A stretch of 64,000 nt of DNA from Meiothermus taiwanensis DSM 14542. Lineage in GTDB: Bacteria; Deinococcota; Deinococci; Deinococcales; Thermaceae. The notes below the pieces were generated by a model, which saw only the letters and a list, made by a program, of their open reading frames with translations, was not told the DNA's origin and searched no databases. A program made the translations under genes and the position numbers. Location of the stretch: NCBI GenBank assembly GCA_000482765.1, contig AXWR01000001.1, forward strand, positions 62,001 through 126,000, given 5' to 3'. This document shows, piece after piece, positions 35,259 through 45,324 of the stretch (position 1 is the stretch's first letter; the number at the start of each line of letters is the position of its first letter).

Positions 35259-36200
35259 TTAGACAACCTGGCGCCGCAGGTTGGAAAATAGCAGGCTCGA
35301 GGCCAGCAGCACCCCCGCCAGCAACCCAAACATGCCGCTAATCTCGGTGCGCTGGGGCTTCCAGCCCACCGTCCGACCCAGGTTGCGGTAGGCCTGCCGC
35401 AGGGCTTCCGCCGAGTCTGCAGCGTAGTACTGACCCCCGGTGGCCTCAGCAATGGCCCGCAGGGTTTCTTCGTCGAACTGCATCCAGTAGCCGCCCCAGT
35501 ACTGATCGGGGTCGCTGGGGTTGTTGCGGCGGCCCAGCCCGATGGTGTGCACCACCACCCCCATATCCTTGGCAAATGGGACGACCTCGAGCGGGTCTAC
35601 ACCGCTGTTGGTTCGACCATCCGAAAGCAGCACCACCGTGGAGGGCCCTAGGGGCTTGCCGTCTTCGTCTTTGGGGATGGCTTTGAGGCTCTCCAGCAAA
35701 CCATCACCAATGGCCGTTCGACGGGCCATCTGCAACAGCTCGATCTGGTCTATCACCCGCCGGTGATCGGTGGTCGGCTCAACCTCCAGGGTGGCGTAGC
35801 CCGCGAAGCTCACCAGCCCCACCTTGACGCTATCCGGCAGCGACTCCACGAAGTTTTTGGCTTCCCGTTTGGCCGCCTCGAGGCGGGTCGGCTGGATGTC
35901 CTGGGCCCGCATCGAGAGGCTGATATCAATGGTCACGATGACGGTGGCAGTGGGGTCGGGTACCGGCAGCACAGCTTGCGGACGGGCTAGCGCGGCGATG
36001 GCCAGGGCCAGGGCCAGGCCGTACAACCCAGCGCTCAGGTGACGCTTCCAGCGAGGCTCGGATAAACGGGCCAACGGGGCCAGACCGGGGTAGAGCACGT
36101 GGCCGCTCGCGCGCCCCTCCTGCACCCTGCGCTGGTAGGCCCAGGCCAGCAGCGGCAGCAGCAGGAGCAACAGCAGCAGCAGCGGAAACTCAAACCCCAC
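35259..36200 (-). CDS. VWA-domain membrane protein (BatA-like)
   Basis: A 313-aa protein from GTG 36200 with GAGGGGTGA upstream. Two N-terminal membrane segments (about 4-22 and 55-75), a von Willebrand A domain at about 85-280 with the metal site TIDISLSMRAQD, GDGLLESLK and LLSDGRTNSG, and a final membrane segment (GMFGLLAGVLLASSLLF). This is the BatA/aerotolerance layout. The usual MoxR ATPase and DUF58 partners are not adjacent. It probably binds a protein ligand at the outer face of the membrane. Confidence 0.92.
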   Translation of the reverse strand: MGFEFPLLLLLLLLLPLLAWAYQRRVQEGRASGHVLYPGLAPLARLSEPRWKRHLSAGLYGLALALAIAALARPQAVLPVPDPTATVIVTIDISLSMRAQDIQPTRLEAAKREAKNFVESLPDSVKVGLVSFAGYATLEVEPTTDHRRVIDQIELLQMARRTAIGDGLLESLKAIPKDEDGKPLGPSTVVLLSDGRTNSGVDPLEVVPFAKDMGVVVHTIGLGRRNNPSDPDQYWGGYWMQFDEETLRAIAEATGGQYYAADSAEALRQAYRNLGRTVGWKPQRTEISGMFGLLAGVLLASSLLFSNLRRQVV

Positions 36201-36346
36201 GGTTCACCCCTCGAGCAGCGCTTCGACAAATAAGCTACCCCTCGAGTTTGCCGGCTAATGCCCTGCCAGATGGTAGGCCCATTTACGGTTGGTCTTCAAA
36301 AAATATACACAAACCAACAGACCTGGGGTTTCCCGCCAAAGGCACA

Positions 36347-37822
36347 CTACCCATTGGCCATCACCGGCTGGGCTTCAGGCTGGGATGAGGCCGGGGTGCC
36401 CAGCAGGTAGGCCACCACGTCCCGCGCGCTGTACTCGGTGCCAAACTGCCGCACGAAGCGGCCGATGCGCTCGAGGTCGTCGCCGCTGGTGACCAGGGGC
36501 AGCTCGAGGTCGCCATTTTTCTGGAGCTGGCCCATCCCCACCGCCGCCAAAAGGGCGTTGCACAGGCACTTGCGCCCCTCGGTGTGGGCGAGTTGGCCTC
36601 CTTTGGCCAGGTACTGCTCGATGGGTTCGGAAGCGCAGCGGAAGCCGATCTTGCCTTGGGGCGTCTGGTAGGCCTCACGCAGGTAGCCCAGGTCGCAGAC
36701 CCGCGTTCGCCGCTGGTATTCCTCGGGCTGCGACAGGGTGCCCTCGACCTCGGCTACCTTGAAGGGAAACCCGGTGGGCGAGGCTTTGGGATCGGTAAAG
36801 ACCCTGACTTCCCCCCTGGCAGCTTGCTCGAGGATGCCCCGCTTGAGGCCGGCCTCGAAGCCCGACTCCTGGCTATAGGCGAACAGCGTCCCTACCTGAA
36901 TGCCGGCGGCCCCCCGTGCAAGGGCTTCTTGCAAAGCCTCGGGCGAGCCCGTACCACCGGCCAGCCAGAAGGGCAGGCCCAGGGCTTTGATCTGCTCCAA
37001 GTCCACCACCTCCCGCTCGCCGTACACCGGCTGCCCGCGTTCATCAAACACCGGCGCTCCCCTTGGTGGAGCGTTGTGCCCGCCTGCGGTGGGGCCCTCG
37101 ATCACGAAGCCTTGAATGGTGCCCGTTACCTTGCGGGCCAGCAAAGTAGCCAGCGAGTTGGAGGCGATGATGGGCAAAAAGTGGGGGCGCTTGAGGGTTT
37201 GCACACCGCCCAGCACCTCGCGTGGGTTGAAGTGGAGCCGGGGGGCCTCGGTTCCCGTCCAGCCGGTTACGTCAATTTTGAGCGAGGCGGTCTCACCGGC
37301 GGCCAGTTTGTCGAGCACCTCGGGTATCTCGCGGGGAATGCCAGCCCCCATCAAAACGTAGTCCACCCCGGCCAGCATAGCCCCATACAGCGTGCCCAGG
37401 GTGGGCAGCTGCAACTTGGTCAGCAGGTTAATGCCCACCAGGCCCGGGTGCCCCTCCTTGGCCAGAAACACCTCCACATAACCCCCCAGCACGTGCATGA
37501 TCTGCGAGGCGGTATCACCCAGCCGGCTGGGCATGGGCAGGCGCAGGTAGGGCTGGCCTTTGCGGCCTTCGGGCCGGAAGTATTTTTCCAGCACCGGTTT
37601 AACCCAGTGCTGTACAGGAAAGGAAGCCAGCGCGCGGCGCACCAGCCCACCGGGGTCGCCGTCCTGCAAACGCCGCACCAGCACGGTGTCCATGGCGGTT
37701 CCAGAAACCACCCCCAGCTGCCCCAGCAGCGAAACTGTTTTAGCCAGCCGCCAGCTGGAAACGGAAACACCCATCCCACCCTGAATAATGCGCGGTAGGG
37801 CTACAGTAGCAACACTTTGCAC
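36347..37822 (-). CDS. NPD-type FMN oxidoreductase (nitronate monooxygenase/PfaD-like)
   Basis: A 491-aa TIM-barrel flavoprotein. GTG 37822 is chosen for the GGAGGT eight bases upstream; longer frames have no ribosome site. RIIQGGMGVSVSSWRLAK, VIEGPTAGGHNAPPRG and FWLAGGTGSPEALQEALARG with GIQVGTLFAYSQES bind FMN. At about 490 residues it is longer than standard nitronate monooxygenase (about 330). The C-terminal part has a cysteine-bearing CLCNALLAAVGMGQ and LPLVTSGDDLERI, as in long PfaD-like or actinobacterial NPD proteins. Substrate may be a nitronate or an enoyl thioester. Confidence 0.88.
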   Translation of the reverse strand: MQSVATVALPRIIQGGMGVSVSSWRLAKTVSLLGQLGVVSGTAMDTVLVRRLQDGDPGGLVRRALASFPVQHWVKPVLEKYFRPEGRKGQPYLRLPMPSRLGDTASQIMHVLGGYVEVFLAKEGHPGLVGINLLTKLQLPTLGTLYGAMLAGVDYVLMGAGIPREIPEVLDKLAAGETASLKIDVTGWTGTEAPRLHFNPREVLGGVQTLKRPHFLPIIASNSLATLLARKVTGTIQGFVIEGPTAGGHNAPPRGAPVFDERGQPVYGEREVVDLEQIKALGLPFWLAGGTGSPEALQEALARGAAGIQVGTLFAYSQESGFEAGLKRGILEQAARGEVRVFTDPKASPTGFPFKVAEVEGTLSQPEEYQRRTRVCDLGYLREAYQTPQGKIGFRCASEPIEQYLAKGGQLAHTEGRKCLCNALLAAVGMGQLQKNGDLELPLVTSGDDLERIGRFVRQFGTEYSARDVVAYLLGTPASSQPEAQPVMANG

Positions 37823-37953
37823 GTCAACAAACCTCCATATAAAGCACCTCGAGACAACGACAAGATGGCCGATTGTACGGTATGCGTGGGTGAGAACTAC
37901 AGGCACAGGTTCAAAAGCCGCCCGATCTGTACTGGGTACAAAAACTACAGTCA

Positions 37954-38044
37954 TACCAAGATTCGGCTAGCCCGACCAACGGCAGTGCTCAAAGATAGCC
38001 TCTAACGGTCTTTGCCCTGGACGACGATCTTTTTGAATCCGGTA
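37954..38044 (+). repeat. Dispersed palindromic repeat, copy E (deleted form)
   Basis: TACCAAGATTC at 37954 to GAATCCGGTA ending 38044. Hairpin 1 is reduced to GGCTAGCCCGACC and the CTAGGATTCA part is lost, but AAAGATAGCC and GATCTTTTTGAATCC remain. Very like copy C. It lies 24 bases before the UDG gene. Confidence 0.8.
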
Positions 38045-38067
38045 TCAGATGATGTAATGGAGCCTGT

Positions 38068-38733
38068 ATGAGCCTCGAGGCCCTCTACGCCCGACTTACT
38101 ACCTGCCGGGCCTGCCCCCGGCTGGTGGCCTGGCGGGAACAGGTTGGGCGGGAAAAACGCGCAGCATTCCGCAACACCCAGTACTGGGCCAAACCCGTGC
38201 CGGGCTTTGGCGATCCCATGGCCCGGATTTTGATCTTTGGGCTGGCCCCTGGTGCCCACGGCTCCAACCGTACCGGGCGGCCCTTTACCGGGGATGCCTC
38301 CGGTGATTTTCTGTACCCTGCCCTCTACCGGGCTGGGCTGGCCAGCCAGCCCACCTCGAGCCACCCGGGCGATGGTCTGAGGCTCGAGGGGGTCCACATC
38401 ACCGCGGCGGTGCGCTGCGCCCCACCCCAAAACAAGCCCAGCCCGCTCGAGCTGCGCACCTGCGCAAACTGGACAGCCCAGGAACTGGCCCTCCTGCCCC
38501 ATATTCGGGTCTACCTGGCCCTGGGCCAGATCGCCCACCAGGCCCTGCTGGCATACCACGGCCTGCCCAAAGCCCACCACCCCTTCCGGCACGGCAGCGA
38601 GTATCGGGTGGGGGAACGGTTTCTACTCAGCTCCTACCACGTGAGCCGCCAGAACACCAACACCGGCAGGCTAACCACGGCGATGTTCGAGGCCATCCTG
38701 GAGCGGGCCAAAACACTGGCCGAGATCGGGTAA
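38068..38733 (+). CDS. Uracil-DNA glycosylase, family 5 (UdgB)
   Basis: A 221-aa iron-sulfur DNA repair enzyme. Cys13 and Cys16 (CRAC) with Cys117 and Cys132 are placed to bind a [4Fe-4S] cluster. GLAPGAHGSNRTGRPFTGDA is the family 5 motif, and the C-terminal SSYHVSRQNTNTGRLT is the second active-site loop. Family 5 enzymes lack the polar base that family 4 uses and also remove hypoxanthine, xanthine and ethenocytosine, common heat-induced lesions. GGAG lies before the ATG. Confidence 0.95.
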   Translation: MSLEALYARLTTCRACPRLVAWREQVGREKRAAFRNTQYWAKPVPGFGDPMARILIFGLAPGAHGSNRTGRPFTGDASGDFLYPALYRAGLASQPTSSHPGDGLRLEGVHITAAVRCAPPQNKPSPLELRTCANWTAQELALLPHIRVYLALGQIAHQALLAYHGLPKAHHPFRHGSEYRVGERFLLSSYHVSRQNTNTGRLTTAMFEAILERAKTLAEIG

Positions 38734-38744
38734 AAAAAGGCCGT

Positions 38745-39395
38745 CTAGCTTTCCACCTGCTTGCTGTATAGGAAGTCGTAGAGTAACGCTGCCAAACCAG
38801 CCCCCACCAATGGGCCCACCCAGTAGACCCAGTGGGCCGCCCATTCCCCACCGATGATGGCCGGGCCCAGCACCCGCGCGGGGTTCATGGCCGCACCCGA
38901 GACGGCCCCACCGGCCAGGATGTCCATGGTGACCGCCAGGCCAACCGCCAGCCCGGCAAAGCTAAAGTTGTTAAAGACCGCTGAAGCAAAAAAGACCGAG
39001 GCCAGGAAAAAGGTTAGAAAAACCTCCATCATGAGGGCCTGGATGGCGGTGTGGTTCGTGCTGGGGGCCGGGGTTCCGTCCGCCACAGCAGTTCCGCCAT
39101 AGATGGCACCAATGAAGAAGGCTGCCACCAAGCCTCCCAACAACTGCGCCACCCAGTAACCCACCGCACCCACCGGGGTCATGCGCCCGGTGATCAGCAT
39201 TGCAAAGGTCACAGCGGGGTTAAAGTGCCCGCCCGAGATGGTCCCCAAGGCCACCATTGAAAGGCCAATGGCCAGGCCATGGGCCAGGGCAATGGCCATC
39301 CAGTCGCCCCCCTGGGTAGCCGCAATGGCCCCGATCCCCACAAAACACAGGGCAAACACCCCTAAAAACTCTGCCACAAGGGCGCGTAAGTTCAT
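38745..39395 (-). CDS. Aquaporin / glycerol facilitator family channel
   Basis: A 216-aa six-helix MIP-family channel from ATG 39395, preceded by GGGAGGA. Both pore motifs are present: SGGHFNPAVTFAML and SGAAMNPARVLGP. The short loops and Arg after the second NPA (NPAR) are consistent with a water channel more than a glycerol facilitator. It converges with the UDG gene and is divergent from the HD gene. Confidence 0.93.
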   Translation of the reverse strand: MNLRALVAEFLGVFALCFVGIGAIAATQGGDWMAIALAHGLAIGLSMVALGTISGGHFNPAVTFAMLITGRMTPVGAVGYWVAQLLGGLVAAFFIGAIYGGTAVADGTPAPSTNHTAIQALMMEVFLTFFLASVFFASAVFNNFSFAGLAVGLAVTMDILAGGAVSGAAMNPARVLGPAIIGGEWAAHWVYWVGPLVGAGLAALLYDFLYSKQVES

Positions 39396-39479
39396 GCTTT
39401 CCTCCCGCCCATACGTTACCCCAGCCCGCCAACTTCTCACAATTGGCCGAATTTGACAGTCAAGCAGGGCTTGTGTGCG

Positions 39480-39485
39480 TAGGAT
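39480..39485 (+). promoter_or_regulatory. -10 element of the HD-domain gene
   Basis: TAGGAT six bases before GTG 39492. A TTGACA at 39453 lies 21 bases upstream, too far for a standard -35. Confidence 0.45.
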
Positions 39486-39491
39486 AAACCC

Positions 39492-39953
39492 GTGTGGTCG
39501 CGGCTCAAGCGTTTGTATAAAGCCTTCGTCCCAGCCCGGGCCCAGCCGGACGACGACTGGGCACTGGCCGAACTCAGCCTCGAGGAGGCCCATCTATACA
39601 AAGCCATGGATGTGCGGGATCGGGAGCACGCTGTGCGGGTGGCCAAAAGGCTGCTGGAGCGCTACCCGGACGCCCCCAGCTATGCCGTGCGGGCCGCGCT
39701 GCTGCACGACTGCGGCAAAGCCCTGCGGCCCTACCGTCCCCTGGAGCGCATCCTGACCGGGCTCATAAGCCTGGATGTGCCCATTGAGCCCTTACACAAG
39801 GGTCTGCTGGGTGCCTGGCAGATTCGCCAGCACCACCCCGAGTACGGGGCGATGCGCATCCTCGAGCCCCAGGTAGCCCAGATTGTGCGGGAACACCACC
39901 ACCCGGTGAGCCTGTGGGCCCAAAGGCTGCACGAGGTAGACGAAGAGTTCTAA
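39492..39953 (+). CDS. HD-domain phosphohydrolase-like protein
   Basis: A 153-aa protein from GTG 39492. REHAVRVAKRLLERYP gives the first His, ALLHDCGKALRPY the HD pair, and IREHH-like VREHHHPVSLW further metal ligands. This fits the HD superfamily of metal-dependent phosphohydrolases (YqeK/RNase Y-like small forms). Nucleotide substrate unknown. The stop overlaps the stop of the NYN gene on the other strand by three bases. Confidence 0.88.
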   Translation: MWSRLKRLYKAFVPARAQPDDDWALAELSLEEAHLYKAMDVRDREHAVRVAKRLLERYPDAPSYAVRAALLHDCGKALRPYRPLERILTGLISLDVPIEPLHKGLLGAWQIRQHHPEYGAMRILEPQVAQIVREHHHPVSLWAQRLHEVDEEF

Positions 39954-40585
39954 GGGAAAACCACGTTGCGAACGATATCAGAATGCTCGATCAATTCGGC
40001 TTTAGGCCTACTTTCAAGGGGAACCAAAATAACTTGAACACCCTCTCTGCGTGCAAATTTCATCGCAGGTATAAAGTCGCTATCTGCGGTAACGAGGATA
40101 ATTCGATCTACAAGGCGTTTACTTGATAACCAGGCAACATCTAGACCAATATTCATGTCCACACGTTTTTGTGTGAACTTTGGGTGAACCTCTTCTGCTG
40201 TGAGAATAACTGGATTAGGGGGCGAAGAAGCGGCTTCACGCATCAAGCGATCAACCCCATCTTTTGTGATCTGCCATCCATCAAAAGATAGCATTCCTCT
40301 ACGGAAAGCGATGTAATCCTTTTTTACCAGCTCCGCTAGCATTTGCTTTCTTGCTCGGGCCATTTTACTTTGGGCATAGTCGATTTCCTCAGCCGATATA
40401 GGATGCCTGAGCATGCCTTCGAATGGGGGGCAGTCGTAGTAGTAAAAGCGAAATAGCTCTTCATTAGCCTCGAGCGTCTTGAGGCCAAACTCGTAGACGT
40501 CAGCGGCGCTAGGATCTCGTCCCATACGCCTCTTGAGCATAGGCAAGAGAAATCCACCATCCACCAACAATGCTGTTCTTTTCAT
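39950..40585 (-). CDS. NYN-domain (LabA/DUF88-like) putative ribonuclease, low GC
   Basis: A 211-aa PIN-like protein. The acidic active-site set is visible: ALLVDGGFLLP at the N-terminus, VDMNIGLDVAWL in the middle, ILVTADSDFIPAMKFARREG near the end. NYN proteins are Mg2+-dependent nucleases, some in RNA decay and some in defence. ATG 40585 has a TATGCT box nine bases upstream. Base composition is clearly lower than neighbours (48% and 42% GC in two sampled 60-base stretches against about 63%), so recent transfer is likely. No partner gene is adjacent. Confidence 0.9.
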   Translation of the reverse strand: MKRTALLVDGGFLLPMLKRRMGRDPSAADVYEFGLKTLEANEELFRFYYYDCPPFEGMLRHPISAEEIDYAQSKMARARKQMLAELVKKDYIAFRRGMLSFDGWQITKDGVDRLMREAASSPPNPVILTAEEVHPKFTQKRVDMNIGLDVAWLSSKRLVDRIILVTADSDFIPAMKFARREGVQVILVPLESRPKAELIEHSDIVRNVVFP

Positions 40586-40594
40586 AGCTACTAC

Positions 40595-40621
40595 AGCATA
40601 CAAGCACTGACCCCAGTGCTT
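40595..40621 (-). promoter_or_regulatory. Promoter with inverted-repeat operator of the NYN gene
   Basis: TATGCT (40600-40595) is the -10 box. Directly upstream AAGCACTG (40602-40609) and CAGTGCTT (40614-40621) form a perfect eight-base inverted repeat with a four-base gap, well placed for a repressor. Confidence 0.5.
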
Positions 40622-40721
40622 AGATCTTGCCATGCACCGGGGTCTCGATTGCTTGCCCGCCTACGGGCTTATCGGATTCGTGTATATAGGATAGATGTTT
40701 AGGTGCCAAATGTCAATTTGG

Positions 40722-42269
<1,548 letters not shown>

Positions 42270-42367
42270 ACTCACTCCTTTCAGTTAGGTTACAACAGCG
42301 CTTGCACGATACCCGGGATGGATCAGAAGCGGAGTCCCTCAGCGTGCGTACATCGAGCCGGCCACAT

Positions 42368-43291
42368 CTACCCCTGAATCAGGCTGCGCGCCACGAACAA
42401 AAGGTTCTCGGGGCGCTCGGCGATGCGGCGGGAGAAGTAGGGATACCAGTCGGTGCCGTAGGGCACGTAGGCCCGCACGGTATAGCCCTCGGCGGCCAGC
42501 TTTTTCTGCTCGTCGCGGCGCACCCCATAAAGCATTTGAAACTCGAAGCGATCCGGCCCAATGCCCATCTGCGCCGTCCAGCGTTTTATCTCCTGGATGA
42601 TCCGGGGGTCGTGGCTGGCAATGGCCGTGTAGAGACCGCTTTCCAGGGCTTTCTTGCACAGCAGCACAAACTGGGCGTCCACCAGGCGCTTATCCTGGAA
42701 GGCCACCTCGGGGGGTTCTTTGTAGGCACCCTTCACGATGCGCACCGGCGCTTTGAGAGGTATCAGGGCCTGCAGGTCTTGTTCGGTGCGCTTTAGGTAG
42801 CTCTGCAGCACCACCCCCACGTTTTCGAAACCCGCCTCGCGCAACCGCCGGTACATCCGCAGCGTTGCGTCTACACGGGGGCTGTCCTCCATGTCCATGC
42901 GCACGAAGCAGCCCACCTGCCGGGCCTCGCCGAGAATCTCCTCCATCAAGGAAAAAGCTAGGTCTTCGGAGATATCCAGACCTAGCTGGGTGAGCTTGAG
43001 GGCCACATAGCGGGGGTAAGGTCGTTCGCCCAGCGCCTGCACCAGCCGGATAATCTCGCGCTGGAACTGCCGGGCCTGGGCTTCGGAGGTGACCATCTCG
43101 CCCAGCAAGTCCAGGATGGCGTGAATCCGGTCGCGCTCGAGGGCCTCCACTGCCTGCAAGGCCTCCTCGAGGGTATCCCCGGCGATGAAGCGGCGGGCAA
43201 AGTTGCGGCCACGGGTGAGCACCAGTTGCTTGATGCTGGGATTCTGGGCAACGGCCAGCACAAACGAGCGGTAGCTTTGGTTGAAATCCAT
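42368..43291 (-). CDS. putA: Proline dehydrogenase (stand-alone)
   Basis: A 307-aa FAD barrel enzyme oxidising L-proline to P5C and passing electrons to quinone; length equals the well-studied Thermus enzyme. [47 protein letters not shown] and [13 protein letters not shown] are flavin and substrate motifs, and [34 protein letters not shown] closes the site. N-terminal helices assist membrane contact. Ten bases separate it from gntR. Also called fadM or proDH; putA is used here only as the general name. Confidence 0.96.
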   Translation of the reverse strand: MDFNQSYRSFVLAVAQNPSIKQLVLTRGRNFARRFIAGDTLEEALQAVEALERDRIHAILDLLGEMVTSEAQARQFQREIIRLVQALGERPYPRYVALKLTQLGLDISEDLAFSLMEEILGEARQVGCFVRMDMEDSPRVDATLRMYRRLREAGFENVGVVLQSYLKRTEQDLQALIPLKAPVRIVKGAYKEPPEVAFQDKRLVDAQFVLLCKKALESGLYTAIASHDPRIIQEIKRWTAQMGIGPDRFEFQMLYGVRRDEQKKLAAEGYTVRAYVPYGTDWYPYFSRRIAERPENLLFVARSLIQG

Positions 43292-43301
43292 AGGGGCTCC
43301 T

Positions 43302-43961
43302 CTACTGCCAGGCCTGGGCCTGGAGGCTCTGCATCACCAGGTCGCGAAAGTGGCGCACATGGGCCCGGGCGGCCTCGGCGGCCTCGGCTGGGTTGCGGGC
43401 CTTGAGCGCCGACAAAATGGCCTGGTGCTGCTGGCGGGTTTTGGGGTGCTGGGAAAGGGTTTGCTGAAACGAACGGACGAGGGTGAGGCTCGAGCGCAGG
43501 TCGGCGTAGATGCGGGCCAGGGTTTTGTTGTGGGCCGCTTCGATCAGGGCGGTGTGAAAGTCGAAGTCCACCTGCATCTGCTGGGCATAGGCTTCCTTGG
43601 GCAGGGCATCGAGCGCCTGAAGCAGCCGCTCCAGCCGGTTCAGTTCCTCCTCGGTGGCGTTTTGTGCCGCCAGGGCCGCCGCCTCGCCCTCGAGCAGGGC
43701 CCGCACATCGTAAACCTCGCGCACCTCCTCCGCCGAGAGCACCCGCACCCGCGCCCCCTTCCCCGGCAGCAGCTCCACCAGCCCTTCCTGGGCCAGGCGC
43801 TGCAAGGCTTCGCGCACCGGGGTGCGGCTCACGCCCAGTTCCTGTGCCAGCCCCGGCTCGGAGATGCGCGCCCCCGGCAGCAAGGCCCCCATCAGGATGG
43901 CCCCCCGCAGGTGGGCATAGGCCGCCTCCCGCACCGAGTGAGGTCGCTGAAACTGGGCCAT
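43302..43961 (-). CDS. GntR/FadR-family regulator of the proline operon
   Basis: A 219-aa regulator with an N-terminal winged helix (about 8-75: [40 protein letters not shown]) and a C-terminal all-helical FCD ligand domain ([48 protein letters not shown]) with metal-type histidines. It is the first gene of the proline operon and a perfect 15-base palindrome covers its own promoter, so autorepression and control of proDH-pruA is the likely mode. The ligand may be proline or P5C; not readable from sequence. Confidence 0.92.
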   Translation of the reverse strand: MAQFQRPHSVREAAYAHLRGAILMGALLPGARISEPGLAQELGVSRTPVREALQRLAQEGLVELLPGKGARVRVLSAEEVREVYDVRALLEGEAAALAAQNATEEELNRLERLLQALDALPKEAYAQQMQVDFDFHTALIEAAHNKTLARIYADLRSSLTLVRSFQQTLSQHPKTRQQHQAILSALKARNPAEAAEAARAHVRHFRDLVMQSLQAQAWQ

Positions 43962-43965
43962 AAAG

Positions 43966-43980
43966 TGTATACAGTATACA
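43966..43980 (-). promoter_or_regulatory. Palindromic operator over the gntR promoter
   Basis: TGTATAC-A-GTATACA, a perfect seven-plus-seven palindrome. The -10 box TATACT (43978-43973, minus strand) lies inside it, eleven bases from ATG 43961. The form fits GntR-family operators. Confidence 0.75.
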
Positions 43981-44002
43981 TTCCCTGTTTCGCCGGGTCA
44001 AA

Positions 44003-44028
44003 TCAAAAGGGCGGCCTGCGGGCCGCCC
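44003..44028 (-). terminator. Terminator of metK
   Basis: GGGCGGCC pairs with GGCCGCCC over eight bases around CGCA, followed on the minus strand by TTTTGATTT. Confidence 0.9.
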
Positions 44029-44045
44029 AGAGAGTTTGTGCAGGT

Positions 44046-45221
44046 CTACGGCAAAAGCTTGCGCAGCTCCTCGACCTTGTCGGTGTTCTCCCAGGGGAAG
44101 CCCTCGCGGCCAAAGTGCCCGTAGGCCGAGGTGGGGGTGTAGATGGGGCGCTGCAGGTTCAGGTTCTCGATGATGGCCCGGGGACGGGCATCGAAAACCT
44201 TCTGGGCCGCCTCGGTGATTTTCTCGTCGGGCACAATCCCGGTGCCAAAGGTCTCGACCCGCATCCCCACCGGGCGGGCCTTGCCGATGGCGTAGGCCAG
44301 CTCGATCAGGGCGCGCTTGGCCAGCCCCGCTGCCACGATGTTCTTGGCAATGTAGCGGGCGTAATAGGCCGCCGAGCGGTCTACTTTGGTGGGGTCTTTA
44401 CCGCTGAAGGCCCCGCCCCCGTGGGGAACCGCACCGCCATAGGTATCCACGATAATTTTGCGTCCGGTCAGGCCGGTGTCGCCGTGGGGCCCCCCAATCA
44501 CAAACTTGCCCGAAGGGTTGACCAGGTAGAGGGTCTCTTTGCTCAGGTACTCTTCGGGAATGGCCTTTTCGATCACCTTGGTGCGGATGTCGTGGTGGAT
44601 CTGGTCGGCCTCCACCTCCTCAGAGTGCTGGGCGGAGACCAGGGCCGTACCCACGTAGAGGGGCTTCTGCCCCTCGTAGACCACCGTCACCTGGGCCTTG
44701 CCATCGGGGCGCAGATAGGGGATCTCCCCGGTTTTGCGGGCTTCGGCCAGGCGGCGGGTCAGGCGGTGGGCCAGCGAGATGGGCAGCGGCATCAGCTCGG
44801 GGGTCTCATCGGTGGCGTAGCCGAACATCAGCCCCTGGTCGCCCGCGCCCACCCGGTCAAACTCATCGCGGGATCCCAGCACCCGCCACTCCCAGGACTC
44901 GTTGACCCCGCCTGCAATGTCCGGCGACTGCTCGTCTATAGCGGTGAGCACGGCGCAGGTATCGCCGTCGAAGCCGTATTTGGCCCGGGTATAGCCCACC
45001 TCGAGCACGGTCTGGCGCACCAGGCGGGGAATGTCCACGTAGCTATCGGTGGTGATCTCGCCCGCCACCATCACCAGGCCCGTGGTCACCAGGGTTTCGC
45101 AGGCCACCCGGGCTTTGGGATCCTGGGCCAGAATCGCGTCCAGCACCGCATCTGAGATGCGGTCGGCCAGTTTGTCGGGGTGCCCCTCCGTCACCGATTC
45201 CGAAGTTACCAGTCGTCGCAA
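44046..45221 (-). CDS. metK: S-adenosylmethionine synthetase
   Basis: A 391-aa enzyme making SAM from methionine and ATP. Signatures: [38 protein letters not shown], the P-loop-like [20 protein letters not shown] and [14 protein letters not shown] at the end. The start is TTG 45221, with AAGGAGG just before it, one of few clear TTG starts here. Its own terminator follows. The leader is too short for a SAM riboswitch. Confidence 0.98.
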   Translation of the reverse strand: MRRLVTSESVTEGHPDKLADRISDAVLDAILAQDPKARVACETLVTTGLVMVAGEITTDSYVDIPRLVRQTVLEVGYTRAKYGFDGDTCAVLTAIDEQSPDIAGGVNESWEWRVLGSRDEFDRVGAGDQGLMFGYATDETPELMPLPISLAHRLTRRLAEARKTGEIPYLRPDGKAQVTVVYEGQKPLYVGTALVSAQHSEEVEADQIHHDIRTKVIEKAIPEEYLSKETLYLVNPSGKFVIGGPHGDTGLTGRKIIVDTYGGAVPHGGGAFSGKDPTKVDRSAAYYARYIAKNIVAAGLAKRALIELAYAIGKARPVGMRVETFGTGIVPDEKITEAAQKVFDARPRAIIENLNLQRPIYTPTSAYGHFGREGFPWENTDKVEELRKLLP

Positions 45222-45324
45222 CTTAGTCCTCCTTATAGCAGCGGCCAGGCCGCGTCAACCGAAAGAGTATAGCACCCCATCCTTCCGTTCGACCAAAAAG
45301 CCCGCCCCCCTGTCTTATAGAGGG

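Noticed and set aside
36584-37798. 404-codon plus-strand open frame
   Set aside because: Shadow of the NPD-type flavoprotein gene, which has clear FMN motifs.
40703-40720. Terminator of pruA
   Set aside because: GCCAAAT/ATTTGGC is a perfect but AT-rich seven-base stem with no T-tract.
43281-45155. 624-codon plus-strand open frame
   Set aside because: Antisense shadow of metK and gntR; metK on the other strand is certain.
45222-45324. SAM riboswitch ahead of metK
   Set aside because: The gap to the next gene is only about 100 bases and the -10 candidates leave a leader of roughly 10-45 bases with no aptamer-like stems.
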